From the NCBI GenBank assembly GCA_029706075.1, contig JAINUG010000114.1:2232001-2296000 (forward strand): 64,000 nt of DNA, read 5' to 3'. The DNA comes from Aldrovandia affinis (Eukaryota; Chordata; Actinopteri; Notacanthiformes; Halosauridae). A program made the translations under genes and the position numbers. Positions 1 through 13,223 of the stretch are shown one piece after another. Under the pieces are notes generated by a model that saw only the letters and a program-made list of their open reading frames with translations, was not told the origin of the DNA and did no database searches. The first letter of the stretch is position 1. Every line of letters begins with the position of its first letter.

Positions 1-1516
1 ATTTTTTTAAATGCATATCAATGAAGTACAACACTAAAATAAACCCAAAGTTCATTATTCTGTAAATCCACAACACTGATTTTTCTAACCCTGGTATAGA
101 CACATTTCCATAAACTTAACCACCTTTGTTTGCCTTCAATATGCTCTGTTGTGCTTTAAGTAGTAGTACGTCAGGAAAACCCCCCAGAATAATCTCCAAA
201 TAAACATGCAGGTTGTAAAGCACATCTGTTCCTGTGTGTTTACACTGGATTAAACTCGCCATTTGTGATTTTCCATTTGAATGCTTGGACATGGGGATCT
301 CCATTTAAAAAGGCATCACTGTGTTTTCTCAATATCACTCCAAATGAATTGTGACAGCTGTTGAAGTGTGCACTGGGCAGAGAATATCCTGTGTTCATGT
401 GTAATGATGATGATTAGGGAGCTGAACAGTGACAGGTTTAGCAGGATTCTCTGTTTGGTGTGTGGAGATTAAAAGTATACTGCATATGCCTCTGGGCACA
501 TAAACTGGGCATTTTCATGCAGCATATCCAGGAAACCTCTGTACATGGGCATAGTGGGAGGGAAGAATTTTTGTTGTTGTTTTTGTTTTAGAAAATTCGA
601 AATAATTATATTCTTGATCTATCATATGAATTTGATAATAATTGCATTTCATCATAAGGCTTGATCTGTTTGTCTCTGCATTTCTGTATGTGCACACACA
701 CATGTGTGTGCTATTAACACATTTGATCATATATATATATATATTTGTACATATGTAACATCTTTAATTTTGTACTGCAAGTGTCAGTTATCTTTACATT
801 AGTCATTACAGCTGGCAGATATTTTTTGGTGAGTGACTCACCAAAAAAACAAAAAGTTAATATGAAATGCATGGGCGTTTTCTTTGACGACTGAGAGCCT
901 CGACAGCTCATTGACACTTATGCTGCTTGTGGTGACAAAACAATAGAAGCCAGCATCAGGGCTCACTAATGGATTTTTTGTAAGAATGAATAAATAAATT
1001 GAAGGTGATGGATGCACTGTTTTAATTTTTGGCATCAAGGTTGTATTGATTTTAAAGAGTGAACACATTCATTTACAGTATGCACTCAGAGACTCTCTCA
1101 CACACAGACGGTGCAGAAATGAAGACCAAAAATAAGGAATAAGAAATCCAGATTAATATAAATATAGTTCAATATAAGCAAAAATGAGGGTATCTGCTGA
1201 CAAAGCAATGTGAGTGAACATGCACAGGTCTCACGGCAAAGAGTAGGATCAAATCACATATAATAAATATACATAAACATGTAATAGGCACACAGTATAC
1301 AAAACCATCTTGATATATATAAATATTTGCTGAATCAGCATTTCAGTTTGAGAATGAGCATATTTCATAGCCAGATGTATAACGGCTACAGTCCTGTCTG
1401 CCAGGAGAGCTACCATAAAACATTTTCAGAAACGAAATCTAAGCACATACTGATCTCCATTAATGCAAGTGAGCCGTTTTCACAAGTGCTCAGGTCAAGG
1501 TGCAGTGACCAGATCA
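1..1516. other. Unassigned AT-rich single-copy DNA
   Basis: I see no coding region, RNA gene or recognisable transposon here. Open frames are short and lack protein-like composition. The only structure is a small (AT)n run at 729-744 and scattered CA/GT-rich text near 690-710. Confidence 0.6.
729..744. repeat. (AT)n microsatellite
   Basis: About eight uninterrupted AT dinucleotides. Confidence 0.9.
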
Positions 1517-1669
1517 GGGGCCGTATTCATGAAACATCTCAGAATAGGAGTGCCACTCTAGGATCTGTTTCCCCTGTCCATATGTTAACCTTATCGATGA
1601 TGAGCTAAAAGTGCAAAATGTATCCTAGATCAGCACTCCTATAATGAGACGCTTTATGAATATCTTCCC
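1517..1669. mobile_element. Short palindromic MITE (GGGGCCGTATTCA family)
   Basis: The left end reads GGGGCCGTATTCATGAAAC and the right end is its imperfect inverse complement (GCTTTATGAATATCTTCCC). Inside, 'ctctaggatc' near the left and 'cctagatcagcactcct' near the right continue the palindrome. This is a ~150-bp non-autonomous element of a type common in fish. The ends resemble those of the Harbinger element at 39519-40667, so the same superfamily is possible. I could not define a convincing target duplication. Confidence 0.7.
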
Positions 1670-4600
1670 AGATATTTGCACACTAGGTTCTCTCCGATGG
1701 TTTGCTCTCTCAAATAGTGTTGGTTTAATAGTCAACAGAATCTCATGTGTAGTTGTATCCTATGCTTGTATTTTTTATTACTGGATATAAATACTGTAAG
1801 TATTCAGTGCCAAATCTCCGCTTGATGGCTATATACTATATAATGTATTTTCCAGGTTGAATTTTAGCATATGCGCATGTGTACAGTACATGTGTGTGTG
1901 TATTTGTGTGTGTGTGAGTGAGTGCTTGTGTCTATGAGTGTACCTGTTAAAGTGTGTGTGTGAGTTTGCATATCTGTTTGCGTATGCGTGTGTGAGTATT
2001 TAAAAGAGTGATTCCATATGTGTATGAATTTGCGGCTGTGAGTGTGCTTGTGTGTTTTTAAGGGCGTGTGAGTGAGTGTGTGTGTGCATGTTTTTGGGTG
2101 TGGGATGGGTGAATGTGAAGAATCTGGCTTTAGAGAGCATATCTCCCTGCTCTCAGCGATAACAGCACATAGTTATCAGCTGCTGTCATTTCTTGGCTGA
2201 CACTGAGGTAAAAGATGTGGGAGTGAGGCTGAGAGTGCTGGATTAAAGATCATATCAGAGGCCTCACAGTGCTTGTGGTTTGTTAGGGACGATAGGAGGG
2301 ACAGGAAAGGGAGCCCAGGTGCGGGTGATACTCAGAGGGTCCTGCCACTGGGATGTTTTACAGAGAGGTGGGGGTGCGAGTGATGGACCACGTGTAGCTA
2401 TCTCCAAGACTCATCAGCTGTACTGAGAGAATAAAGATGAAACTGAATGTCAAAAAAATCTGAAATAGTCTGTGCTTTCAGCATTTGTAGAAAGTCAGTA
2501 TGACCGAGAAGAAAATGCTCCATTGGTGGGGGAATGGAGCAGATACCTCAGAAGGGGTTTTATTTAAAAAAGTAATTTTATCTCGTTCAGTCTCATTAAG
2601 TAGTGAACAGTTTTTTAATGTAACAGGATTTTATGTGAACCAATTTTCATAAGCACATTTGTAGTTTTGTTAATGGGTGACGCAGTGGACAAATCTTTCA
2701 TCAGTGGTCTGTGCTCATACAAACCTTACGGCTGTTTCCGTGGCAATGCTTGAAGTTGCATTTGAAGTGTCTAGACAGCCTTCTGGCATATTCAGTGGAG
2801 CTGGTGGAGTGCATAATGCCTTTCTCCCTAAGTAGGCATATTTAAGAATCGTTTAGCAATGTTAAAATCAAGCGGACACATTCATCCTAAAGTGAGAGCA
2901 ATCTAGTAATCCACTGAACACTTTAATTGCTTGTTCTTTCTGGCAGAGGGTGCTTATGCGACTGACTTATGTTGTTAGAGAGATTCTATACTGCAAAGAC
3001 GCTGGAAACGTTTGCTCAATACCTTCGCCAATCTGTCCAAGTTTATATTAGTTTTCAGTTGCTAATGGGCCCATATTTCTATATCATCTTCATTTCATTC
3101 CGTAAATCTGTTTGGGTTCAGCATTAGAGTTTTGAGAGGAGTAGGTTGTTCTTCAGAGAAGGAGAAAATGGACAGCAACTGGTTTCATACTGACAATTAA
3201 AATATAGTATGGTATGATCGTATCTGCCCTTTGATGTTGTGGTGGTACATGGCTTTTTCAAAACAATACTTGGTTAACAAATCTGTATTTCTACATATGG
3301 GCCATAATATTCACAATATTCTTCTACAATTATCAGTTCCTTTTATTGACTTTCCATTTCAAATGCAGCCGTATGTTTAGCATGAGTTATATGAGTATGC
3401 ATGCTTCCTTGACCCCAGGCTTTCAGCAGCACTGATCTCTCTGAAATCTCTCCAGGTGTTGTTTCCCAGGCCTGCTCTTCGGCCAAGCGTGGAGGTTATG
3501 CTGTATTAGGCGTGCATGCACCTGACAGCATGCCTATATAATGAAAGAGCAGTATTTATTTTGTAACATTGTCCCTTCTTTCAGAAAATTCTTTTTTAAA
3601 GCATGCTTTTTTATTTTTATAGCTGCGCTTGGAACACACATATTTTTTCTTTGGGGATATACGCTACTGCCTGTGTGTGGTCCCTCACGTGTTCACGGTG
3701 TTGGCACCATGATGGATGTTGTTCTGGACAGGGTTTTTCGCCACACCGATAAAAACTGTGTTGTCAAAAGAGTGGACGGGCCCAGCCTGCACTGATAAAG
3801 AAGGCAGCAGATAATGAGAAGATTTGAGTCGCATTATTCGAGTGGCAGGAAAGCTGAGGTAAGGAATTACTCAAAAGCAGTAGGAGAGAATCAAGGCCGG
3901 CCTGCCAAAGCAAGCTCCTCGCAGCGAAGCGTTTCTGAGGTGCAGCTAATGAGCCGAGCCATTAGACTTTAAATGCTATTTTGAAAACCTGGGGAATGGA
4001 AGGAGGGATGCTATTGCTGTGATCTGGACAGCTGCCTGAGCTAATCCACAATTATTCCCCACAGCCCTCTGCACCACAGTCCTGTTATATCTTTAATAAA
4101 ATGTGAAATGCTTTTAATGGGATCCTTAATACATATTTACCTTGAGTCTGTCCTGGAAAAAGATTTAGAGGGGCACTCATGACATAAAGAACATGCAGTA
4201 TGCATGACCTTTAATGTTCATCCAGTCTACAGCCATATTTTCTGTGAACAATAAACCCAGGTGTAACATATCAAGGTAGAAGTCCTTCAAAGCCATTTTA
4301 CAATTCATCTAGCTATTCTGTTCAATATTAGGAAAAGCTCACTGGTCAAGCACGCCATCCATCTCCAAGGCTTATAAGGGTGAGCGTTTACTACACTCCT
4401 CAAACCAAATGTTTGGCACATGTAACAAACCTAGAAACGTATTTGCGTGGAGGAAGTTAGCTAACAGGAAACAATGTAAGCTTTCTCTGGTAAGTAATTA
4501 CTCACTATTGAATTGTGTGGGGCTGTAATATGAGCTAGCAGTATCACGCTGGTTTCCTCAGTGCTTCTATGGCGCTCCGTACAGCCAAATGCAGGGATGG

Positions 4601-7600
4601 GTGATTTAACAGATTGACGTGGGAAGGTTTGCTCATCGTCTGGCTGTCATTCGCCATGAAAAGTCATTTCAGATGGACGATGGAGGATGATTGATGCAAT
4701 GATTACACGCTCCCTCATTTGATGGAAGGTGACTCATGTTGAGATGATGAATAACCGGAGATAAACAGTGGTCTGTGGTGATTCCCACTATCCTCTCGTC
4801 TGTCTGTACAGAGCACATCATTTTAGATGCTGTGTTTAGGTTAAACACAGTGCCATCCTTTTTTAGCATCTGGAGAGGTACATTCAGTTTATGGGTATAC
4901 GGTTTTCTCTCTATAAAGAATAAGTATGTGGGCATTTCCATTAGGCCAGAAACCCTTTGGGACTGCATATTGCAAAGTTGTGGGGACAATGTTCTGATTT
5001 TAAAATAATCGGCTGTACTGCTACATCAGTAAGAGAATAGCTTAATTGAATAATCAAACAAACATAAATGTAAACACTTCTCCACAAAATGTTGTTTTCA
5101 GATTACCATTCAGGTGGTGTGTTCATTCTGAATACTTAAGCCTGTATAGTAGGGTGCATCAAAAAACATGAAGTTTGTTCGCTCGCTTGCAATTTTGATC
5201 CACTTTGAAAACCTGGCAGTATAAAAATCAGTTCAATATATCAATGTTTAGGGGTCACAGTGAATTAATAACTTGTGCTACTGCTGCATTAGTTCCTCCC
5301 AGTTACATAATGGGTGCCCACAGGTTGCCAGTTGCCATTAGCATCTAGTGGTAGTGTTTCCATTAGAATAATCACTCAAATCAGTCATATTTACTCATAT
5401 AAATGAGTCCCACCAAAACAGGTGCTTCTAAATTATATTTGATCAACAAAAGCGGTATCATGTTATCTGAGTTACCATAATGCGCCCAGCAGCCAGTCTA
5501 TCGTTTGCATTTGTCATTGAATGGTTGAATATATATTTTTTTAATGAGCCTGGGTTTAGGGTATGTTTAGTACAAATTACAGCTGTTTTAACTTTTAACT
5601 TAGTTAAAATGCTAAGATCAATCGTTTTTATAAAGTAAAACTTGCATGCACAATGTCAATTTTCATTGGTCACACAAAATTGGGAACCGTCTCCACCCAA
5701 AGCATGTGTTTGACTGTGCATTCCTAAAATGACAGAGCATGTTGCAGTTATGAAATGGGCGTACAAGCTTTTCTAATTACATTTATGTAAAGGTGCTCTT
5801 CACTTTCTCATAATGGCTTTACAATGCCAACAGCTCTTTAGCTCAAAAACTGGTTATAAACAGCACCATTTCAGATGATTCAATATTTCTTGTGACAGCT
5901 GTCATTTCCCACACACCAGTGCATGGGGCCAGACAGCATACATGAGGCAGATGTATGTACTGTCTGTTAGTTGGCCATTTCAATTTACTATTAGTGGTAC
6001 TTTCCATTGCTAAACTAATATTCAGCTTCAGTTTAACTGATATGCTTGTGGGATTATTTTGACAGTCATAAATGCAAGTATTCTAATTCACAAGAATTAA
6101 ATTGAGATGTTTGCTTTTTAAATCTTTTTTTGTCCCCATTTGGTTGGACTACTTCTAATGTGAGGTGAAATTTCTGCATAAATACCCCTCTCTCCCTCAG
6201 AATTAGGCTGCCTGAACTTTTTCTGTGATGCGCAGTCGGATTTATTTTAGCAGCCAGCTTTGAGGTAACAAAATTACAAACAAACGAAAGAAGAGAAAAA
6301 ATCGATACAGCACATCTCGCAGAATGATGAAGTGGCAGTTCTGAAGGAAATCAATAGCACTTCTTCAGCCGATCCAACACTGTACCCATGACTGATTCAG
6401 CACCACACAGAACTGCAGTTTACCATTCTCTGTGTATTGAAAGAGCAGCGTTGGACTCAGTCTTTTGTTTGTCATAAAACAGTACCCTATAAACACTGGG
6501 GCTCTTATTATGTTTACTTATATGTTTTTCTCTCACTCTTTTTCACCTGGAAGATTCAGGTTGCAGCCTTGACCTCTAAAGGAACTCTCACCAGTAACAG
6601 CCCACAGGATAAACAATATAAGTAAGTGCTTCTACTGTAAATGATTTTTTTTTCACTTACATATTGATTTTCCCTCTGATGTCCACTTTATATGCATTTT
6701 ATAGATGGTTCCTTTTTAAGCTATACATGGTTTATCTTGTGCAGGTCCAAAAACAAATCAGAGCGCTTTCCAATCTCCAAAGATAAGTGTTTTTTGGGTT
6801 TTTTTTTTTATTAACTGAGATGGAGGGAATGCAGAATGCTTTGATCTTATCTGCTGAAGTCATGATTGCATTACTCACGTGAAACTAAAATAGCATGGTG
6901 GTGGCTGGTTGTTAACATTGCACTAATGTAATTGTATAGCTGCAACCTCTCACCAACATCACCAGAATGTTATGTGTTCGGTACAAGGATAATTATTATT
7001 ATTACATTATGCAAATTACTTAAAAGTAAACCAATTAAATGACTTTGCTCTCCACAAGAAAACATTGTGATTAGTTGAAATCAGTTTCTGATACCAGATG
7101 ATCGCTCCACCTCACCTTACTCTCCTGTCCCTACTGTTAAGAAAGTCAAGATGAAAACACTGAGTTCTGCTCACAAATAATTTGTTGAATTTAAAATATT
7201 TGAAAATATAAAATTTTATAAATGTATAAAATATTCAGAATGCATATCAGGGGTTTTGTCATTGAGGGACCGACCATGTATTCAAGCTTCAAAAAAGGTA
7301 ATTTATTCAATTCACTTTCCTCCTTAGACTGGAGGAAAGAAAAACACGTTTCTGGATAAAGAACCTGATGAAGGACTACCAAAATGTGCTGTTTTGTCCT
7401 CAAGTCTAATTATTTTGTTGTTGCTTATATTTTCTCACAATGAAAGTACATTAATACATATTTTAAGCTTAAATACTTGCTTGGTCTCCTCTGGGTATGT
7501 AATTGTGAATGACTTGAAGCCAGAATGAAGTGTGAAGTCTGTTCATCTATGTCCTTTCAGCACCGCAACAGAGTTGGAGCATTATAGAAATGTTTTGCTT

Positions 7601-9511
7601 TGAACTAGATTAAATCAATATAATGGATTTGGAATTTTTTTACATTTATGTAAACAGAATCATAAATTCTTTCCCAAAGAAAGAGAAAATGCTCGCTGTA
7701 GTAAATTCCAGCTGTAGATGTGATGCCTTATTTACTTTGTCATACAGAATGCCTAGAGAGGTCACGTTTTATAATAATTTGTCAATGCATTGTGTTATTA
7801 CAATGTAATTAAGTATGCAACTACTTTGTAATGTCAAGTGACTGCTGTGTAACATTGAGTTGAAAATTAAAGGGTTACGGGTTAGACTAAGGGCATGGAG
7901 TTGACTTAGATTGAGAGGTAGAGTTGACGTTAAGGGCAGAATGAGGCGGGGGGGGGAGGAGGCTTTTTCTGACAAACTGTAATTACACAAACCAGACAGC
8001 TCTGTTCTGCACTTTGTACACTGGTACTATGTTGTTGCTTTGTAGCAATGATTTTTTATAGTCAACATCCTGAAGTAATCATTGATACAGAAGTGTAAGG
8101 TAGACTTCATTAAAAATATTACAAATATTGAATGTACTGATCTCAATGTTTCCCACCAGCATATTCCAGACAGTTTATGTATGAAATGAAACTCCTGTTA
8201 AAAACACAGAATAGTAATATTTTGATAGTAATACTGTATCTATCTAAACATATATCTATTTTAATGCTTATAACCACAATGCAAATGATAGCAACTGATA
8301 TCTCACAATGCTTAAAAAGAGTAAAAAGAGATCACACATGTAAGTGTTATACACTTTTGAGCAGCAAATCTGTCGAAAACTAAATTGACGAAACCAGGCA
8401 ATATTTAAAAACACCATTTATAATATGAATTGGATTGGTTTATTTTCACTTCACAGCATGTACAAATGAACTCATTTATAAAAGGTCAAAAAAGAAATAT
8501 ACTAAAAACATAAATACATAAATACTCTCCAGGCCAATCATGCTGAGATGACTTGCACCCTCACACACCCAAAATGGTTTAGCGAGACAGAACTGATTTC
8601 TGATATACTTAATCATTTATTTATTTACCTTACAGTGCTGTAATACCGTAATACTTTCTCTTGAGGACATGGTCATATCTCTGCTTTCTCCAGAAATATC
8701 AATATGGATTTATGGGACTCCCGGAGGCAAGGTCTTCAGCTAATTAAATGTTTAATCAGTTTATACTATAATACAGTGGAGATGATGCCTGAGTGAATGG
8801 TGAGCAGTGTAGTGTTATTTAATTACAAAAGAGCTAATTAGATGGGACTTGTATTATCCTGGTAAAACACAGAGGTTTATGTTTCTCGTATCATACAGCT
8901 TCTTTGAGCTGTACATCATACAGTGAGGTGGTGCTACACTATTTAACTTTAAAATAAAGATGATTGTGAAGAACAGGGTCTGCATTAATGTGGTTTCACT
9001 GATCAGCACTAATTAATTATTGTTGTGCTTTTTAAAATGGAAGTTCAGCTGTATGTTAACGACAATATATTTATGTTGTGAATCTGCTTGAATGTAAATG
9101 TGGTGTAACCTTTAGGGGGAGGACACTGTGCTAAGCCTGTGCTACTCTGATGTTTGACCCATCGGCAAATCTAGCTGACTGTCAGGCTACTATCTACTGT
9201 ATGTTAAACTCAGATGGCTGAAAAACAGTGTTTCAGGTCCCTTTCAGACTGAGAGAAACTTAGTGTGGACATCCTTCTCAAAAGTAAAACATTTGTAATG
9301 GAACCTGCACCCCTGTTTAAGCTAATATATATTTTGGTACAAATGGATAATATTTCAATATGTCAAATGCAAGCTGTGTAAGTCACCCTTGATAATGGGG
9401 TCTGCAAGGCAGATAAGTACAGCTTTAATCAGCTGTCCCTGTGGATTGTGAAGAAGGATGTGCTGGATGTATGCCTGTGTCACACAAAGACCTTCAGCAG
9501 GGTGACCACTG
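1670..9511. other. Unassigned single-copy DNA, no gene seen
   Basis: No coding region or recognisable transposon. It contains a GT-rich tract (1884-2105), a G-run at about 7947-7955, and several stretches of balanced composition rich in TAAT/ATTA cores and free of repeats (about 3830-4130, 4540-4800, 8690-8900). These could be conserved non-coding elements; only an alignment to other fish would show it. Confidence 0.5.
1884..2105. repeat. Imperfect GT-rich microsatellite tract
   Basis: A run of degenerate (TG)n interrupted by GAGTGAG, CTTGTG and similar words over roughly 220 bp; an old decayed dinucleotide array. Confidence 0.8.
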
Positions 9512-9661
9512 GGACTCTAAAGAGTTTAACACTGACACTGCATGCTGCCAAATCCCTTGTTCCTCAAGGACTCTGCTTTGTTTAACACTGACACTGTGTG
9601 TTGCCATGTGGTCTGTTTCATAGGGACTCTGCTGTGTTTAACACTAGCACTGGGTGTTGCC
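9512..9661. repeat. 56-bp minisatellite, about 2.7 copies
   Basis: The word GGACTCT recurs at 9512, 9568 and 9624, exactly 56 bp apart. Each is followed by a (T)TTAACACT(G/A)(A/G)CACTG segment and then TG(C/T)TGCC or GTGTTGCC. The units diverge by roughly 15-20 percent. Open frames crossing it arise from the repeat and are not genes. Confidence 0.85.
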
Positions 9662-9939
9662 AATCTGCTATTTTACTCACAGCTCTGCTGTATCCCAAAG
9701 CTATTCACACATTGAAAACAGTGCTCCTCAATCAGTACTGCAATGGCCTTTATCGGGTCACTTCACTGTCGGGGTTAGGGATGCCTCTGAGGGACAATCT
9801 CTGTTCTAATTTCCAAATGCAGTGGCCTACATTTCTTAGGCCATGCTCTCAGACAAGACACTGTGATATCTCTCTGCCAAAGGGCTGCAAAGGAATAGCC
9901 GTGCCTTTTAACAAAAAAACATGAACATCTTTACATATA

Positions 9940-10240
9940 ATGAGACAGATATTTATGTTCTGGTGAACATAAATGTAAATGTATTGCTACTTGTGTGACT
10001 GTCTTTATAATGCTGCTCAGAGGTTTATTTACAGTATTTATTTTTTTATTTTTTTTATTTTCTTTCTAGTTTCTTATTATTATTGTTATTTTGTATGATG
10101 CTTTCATCTATTTTTATTGTCCTTGTCTTATTGTTTGTTTATGTGTAATTTATATAATTGTTTTGTAATCAGGGCACCATTGTAAATGAGACCTTGGTCT
10201 CAATGGGCTCCCCTGGCTAAATAAAATACATAAATAAATA
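9940..10240 (+). mobile_element. 5'-truncated LINE 3' end (L2/Rex1-like UTR)
   Basis: A T-rich 3' UTR ends in 'tgtaaatgagaccttg', 'gtctcaatgggctcccctgg' and 'ctaaataaaatacataaata'. This is the typical terminal block of fish L2/Rex1-group LINEs, with an internal AATAAA and an AATA-type tail. No coding part remains. The 5' limit is approximate. Confidence 0.6.
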
Positions 10241-11785
10241 GTGTATTAGTGTACCCACCTATGGAAGTGAACACACACTTAGGGGCGTTTGGAAGAGCAG
10301 TGTCTGCAAGGAAAGCAGTATGCTGCATCTTTGGACTGCGAATACTCTAGCTATGGGTGGGCCTTATACCAATCACTGTGGAAACTTCTCTTTGCACCCC
10401 CCTGAAAGGTTTATGGGAATGCCTGTAAGTGTGGCTGCATCAGTCCCTCATTTCTGAATTTGGATATATGTAAAAAAATATATAATTTTATTATATTTAC
10501 TCTTACTGGTAAAGAAACTGCTCTTAGGCTGGAAGTAAAATTACCCACTATAGCAGATAGTCCTTAGCTAGAGGTAGCAGGTAGTTTACATTTATCTTTT
10601 TAATAGTGCTGATTGTACAGGCATGTTGCTGTGTTGGAATTTGTAAAAACAGAGAATTGACACACCATGAAGTCCAACTGGACTTGTGACAGGTGTCTCC
10701 TTGCAGCAATGCCCTCCTCCTCACTATCGTCCTCCTCCTCTTGCTCTCTTTCCAGCTCCATCTTGGTCTCTTGCTGTCTCTCTTGCTCTGTCTCTCCATC
10801 TTTTTCTTACTCTGACTCTCCACCTCCCTGCCTACTGTTTGGCATTTTTTGCATAATAAACCTTTTAAGTATATTGTTTTGCTTCCTCTTCATGTTCTCC
10901 CTACTCGCTTACACCTATACAATATGTAAAAAGAAGTCAATATCTCTAGTCCTAAATCATAAACACATACGAGTCCATGATCAATGTAACATCATTTAAA
11001 AAATAAAGAAATACCAACAATATAATTCAAATTATCAACTGGAATCAACAGAGCTGTCCAATCGGTCTCAATAGAAAATGCATTTAACAATAACATATTA
11101 TGGGCAACAAAACAAATTCTGAAAAGAGGATTGATACAGGCTTTAGGATTTTCCCAAGGCAAAACAATCTAATTGTGCAACGTTGTCAGCATATTACCTC
11201 AGTGACTGCAAGGTAGTTGCTAGCTAGGCTAATGTTATATTTTCCCTGCCTATATATGATTGAAGAATTGCATACTAAAACCAGAAATAGTCTGCCTTAA
11301 CACAGTTCGAAGAATAACCTGCCTGCTTAGCTAGCTAGCTAACTTTAGTAGCTTGCTAGTCTCTGGCCACACATATATTTGTAGTAACATTTGCAAGAAG
11401 CTGTTATGAACTTAAAACTAGCTAACTGTTGCCCTGTAATGATACTAACAATATCTAACATTAACGCTATCAAACTAACTATACTGTACGCTCACATAGT
11501 AGCCTACATAAGCAACAACTTAACCCATCCTCACATCTCAGTTCAGGTTTAAAGTCACCAGCAGGGCTTGTTCGGGAGAACCTAGCGCCAGCCAAACACC
11601 AGGTCTCAGTATGGACGTATTCGCGCATAGGTTTGTGAATGGGTGTATTCGTGTGGTCTCACAAACCTGGAAACACACTATTCAATTTTAAGATAAAATA
11701 CATAAAATACAATTTTACACATTTCTATGAAAAATAAGAGTTTAGGGACATTGTGCGGAATGATTTACAGTGTATTATGTTTCAT
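10241..11785. other. Unassigned DNA
   Basis: No gene found. A C/T-rich stretch at 10700-10830 gives a serine/leucine-rich open frame that is just a pyrimidine tract. 11320-11350 has reiterated AGCTAGCT/GCTAGCTA words. Part of 11450-11785 may belong to the decayed hAT element whose right end is at 11977. Confidence 0.45.
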
Positions 11786-11839
<54 letters not shown>

Positions 11840-11846
11840 ATTTATA
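11786..11846. repeat. (AT)n microsatellite
   Basis: A long TA/AT array with two TAATA interruptions. It produces a spurious Tyr-Ile-rich open frame. Confidence 0.95.
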
Positions 11847-11879
11847 TACATTATTATCATATCATTCTTCTCTTTGTCC

Positions 11880-11977
11880 CTTTTATATTTTTCCCTCTCC
11901 CTCATTTGGCGCACCCCCTATGGATGGACAGTGCCCCTAGCATTCGTCTATACCGCCTATGCCACAGGCCGGCTCTG
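11880..11977 (-). mobile_element. Right end of a decayed hAT element
   Basis: Read on the minus strand from 11977, the sequence begins CAGAGCCGGCCTGTGGCATA and continues through 'ggcggtatagacgaatgcta' to a 'ggggcactgtcc' segment. This is the style of fish hAT termini (CAGAGCCGGCC...GCATAGGC). The flanking octamer ATGATACT (11978-11985) recurs at 11439-11446, but the DNA after that copy does not look like a hAT left end, so the left boundary is not established. Confidence 0.5.
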
Positions 11978-12141
11978 ATGATACTGTCCGTGCAAAAATA
12001 ACATATTTTTGTTTAGTTTTTGTAATTTCCAACATGCATAAAGTTAGACATGACTTAGTAGAGTCTTCTTACCCTTGTTTGCACATAACTATGCAGATTG
12101 CTTATCCGTTTCTCTATAAATTAAACAATGTCATTATTTTA

Positions 12142-12513
12142 AAGATTTTGTTTCAGATTTTATCCCATTTTCTCCTAATTTAGTAGCCAATTACACCTGC
12201 TATTTTTATGTCAATCCCCCCTAGTAATGTGAGTTCGCTGCTGTAGTCCTGCGACCGGCAGTGACGAAGGCGAGGTAACGTCTCCTCCAAGATGGCACTC
12301 GCCAGGCCGTTGACCATAACCCGGTGTTACAGGGCCACTCTTATGCACAGCGAACGTCATGTCGGCGTCCCTTCCCCCTCCCTGGGGCGGACAGCCAATC
12401 ACCGCCCCTGGTGGCACTCCTGGCCAGAGCTGACTCTGGCGAGACGGGGAATCGAACCCCGGTCTCCGTGGCCAGTGTCGAACGTTGTAACCACTGGACC
12501 ACGCAGGAGGCCC
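12142..12513 (-). mobile_element. tRNA-derived SINE, full length, minus strand
   Basis: The element reads on the minus strand from 12513. A pol III A box (TGGTCCAGTGG, complement of 12491-12501) and a perfect B box (GGTTCGATTCC, complement of 12448-12458) mark a tRNA-like head. A family-specific body follows, then a 3' end 'gggataaaatctgaaac'. It is flanked by a 15-16 bp target duplication, CAATGTCATTATTTTA, at 12126-12141 and 12514-12529 (the C may be shared). It is clearly related along its whole length to the plus-strand copy at 18573-18940. I do not recognise the family name. Target-primed insertion by a LINE is inferred from the duplication. Confidence 0.92.
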
Positions 12514-12529
12514 CAATGTCATTATTTTA

Positions 12530-13223
12530 TGCTCCACAAATATTCATGCTCTCAGAAGCCACAGAATAAATTCAAAAAAAATGTCTGTATAGTTGCCAGG
12601 ACAGAGTGATAATATGCGTTGGTCTGGTTCTTCTCAATATGAAACACAGAATGCAAAATGGCTTTGCATCAGAATTGCAATCCTCTCTGTCAGCACGTTC
12701 TCTCGTAAGAGGAGGATTTATTCTGCTCTCTGACCCCCACGATTAGCCATGATTCATAGGCCTCTTGTGTTTAAGAGCACTTCAGTGCTCTACCCAGTCA
12801 CATTTACTGCTGTGCCCTTTGTTAGACCCATTATTTCCCCTTAATCATTCTCCGGCCTTGTCTTTTATTTCAACATCTGTGTATAATTGGAGTGTGACTG
12901 TGGTAACAGAGCTATCCTGCTATTAATGCTAGAAAATACCCCCAAATTACGAAGCAAACAAAGCAGGTGTTTAACAGAATCAAGCTGCATTCAGCATAAA
13001 TTGCAAGCATTGAAACTTAAGCTACAGGGGCCCCCTCAACAGACATCTTTACACTGATCATTAGTCTCATCCAAATTCCCTTCCTATTGCATGATTACTA
13101 GGCAATAACAATTGTATGACTCATGATTGAGTCAGAAAACATTGAAAACATGATTGAGGTAAAGGCGTCACCTGGTAAATTAAATTCAAATCACTAGTAT
13201 TGGCATACCAGGCCACAAAGGGT
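12530..13223. other. Unassigned single-copy DNA
   Basis: No gene or transposon seen. 12690-12960 has balanced composition and no repeats, and could be a conserved non-coding element. Confidence 0.45.

Noticed and set aside
3541-3795. 84-codon plus-strand frame with a hydrophobic stretch
   Set aside because: Phe-rich part arises from T-runs; no signal peptide context, splice sites or homology recognisable.
10667-10999. Ser/Leu-rich plus-strand open frame
   Set aside because: It comes from a CTC/CTT pyrimidine tract (10700-10830) and has no domain signature or splice support.
11439-11985. ATGATACT at both places as the 8-bp duplication of a hAT element ending at 11977
   Set aside because: The sequence after the left copy is not a hAT terminus and shows no inverted similarity to the right end; a chance match is possible.
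12448-12501. A/B boxes as a functional tRNA gene (also 18586-18639, 25257-25321 and 61175-61229)
   Set aside because: The heads do not fold into a complete tRNA with an acceptor stem, they continue into SINE bodies, and they have target duplications.
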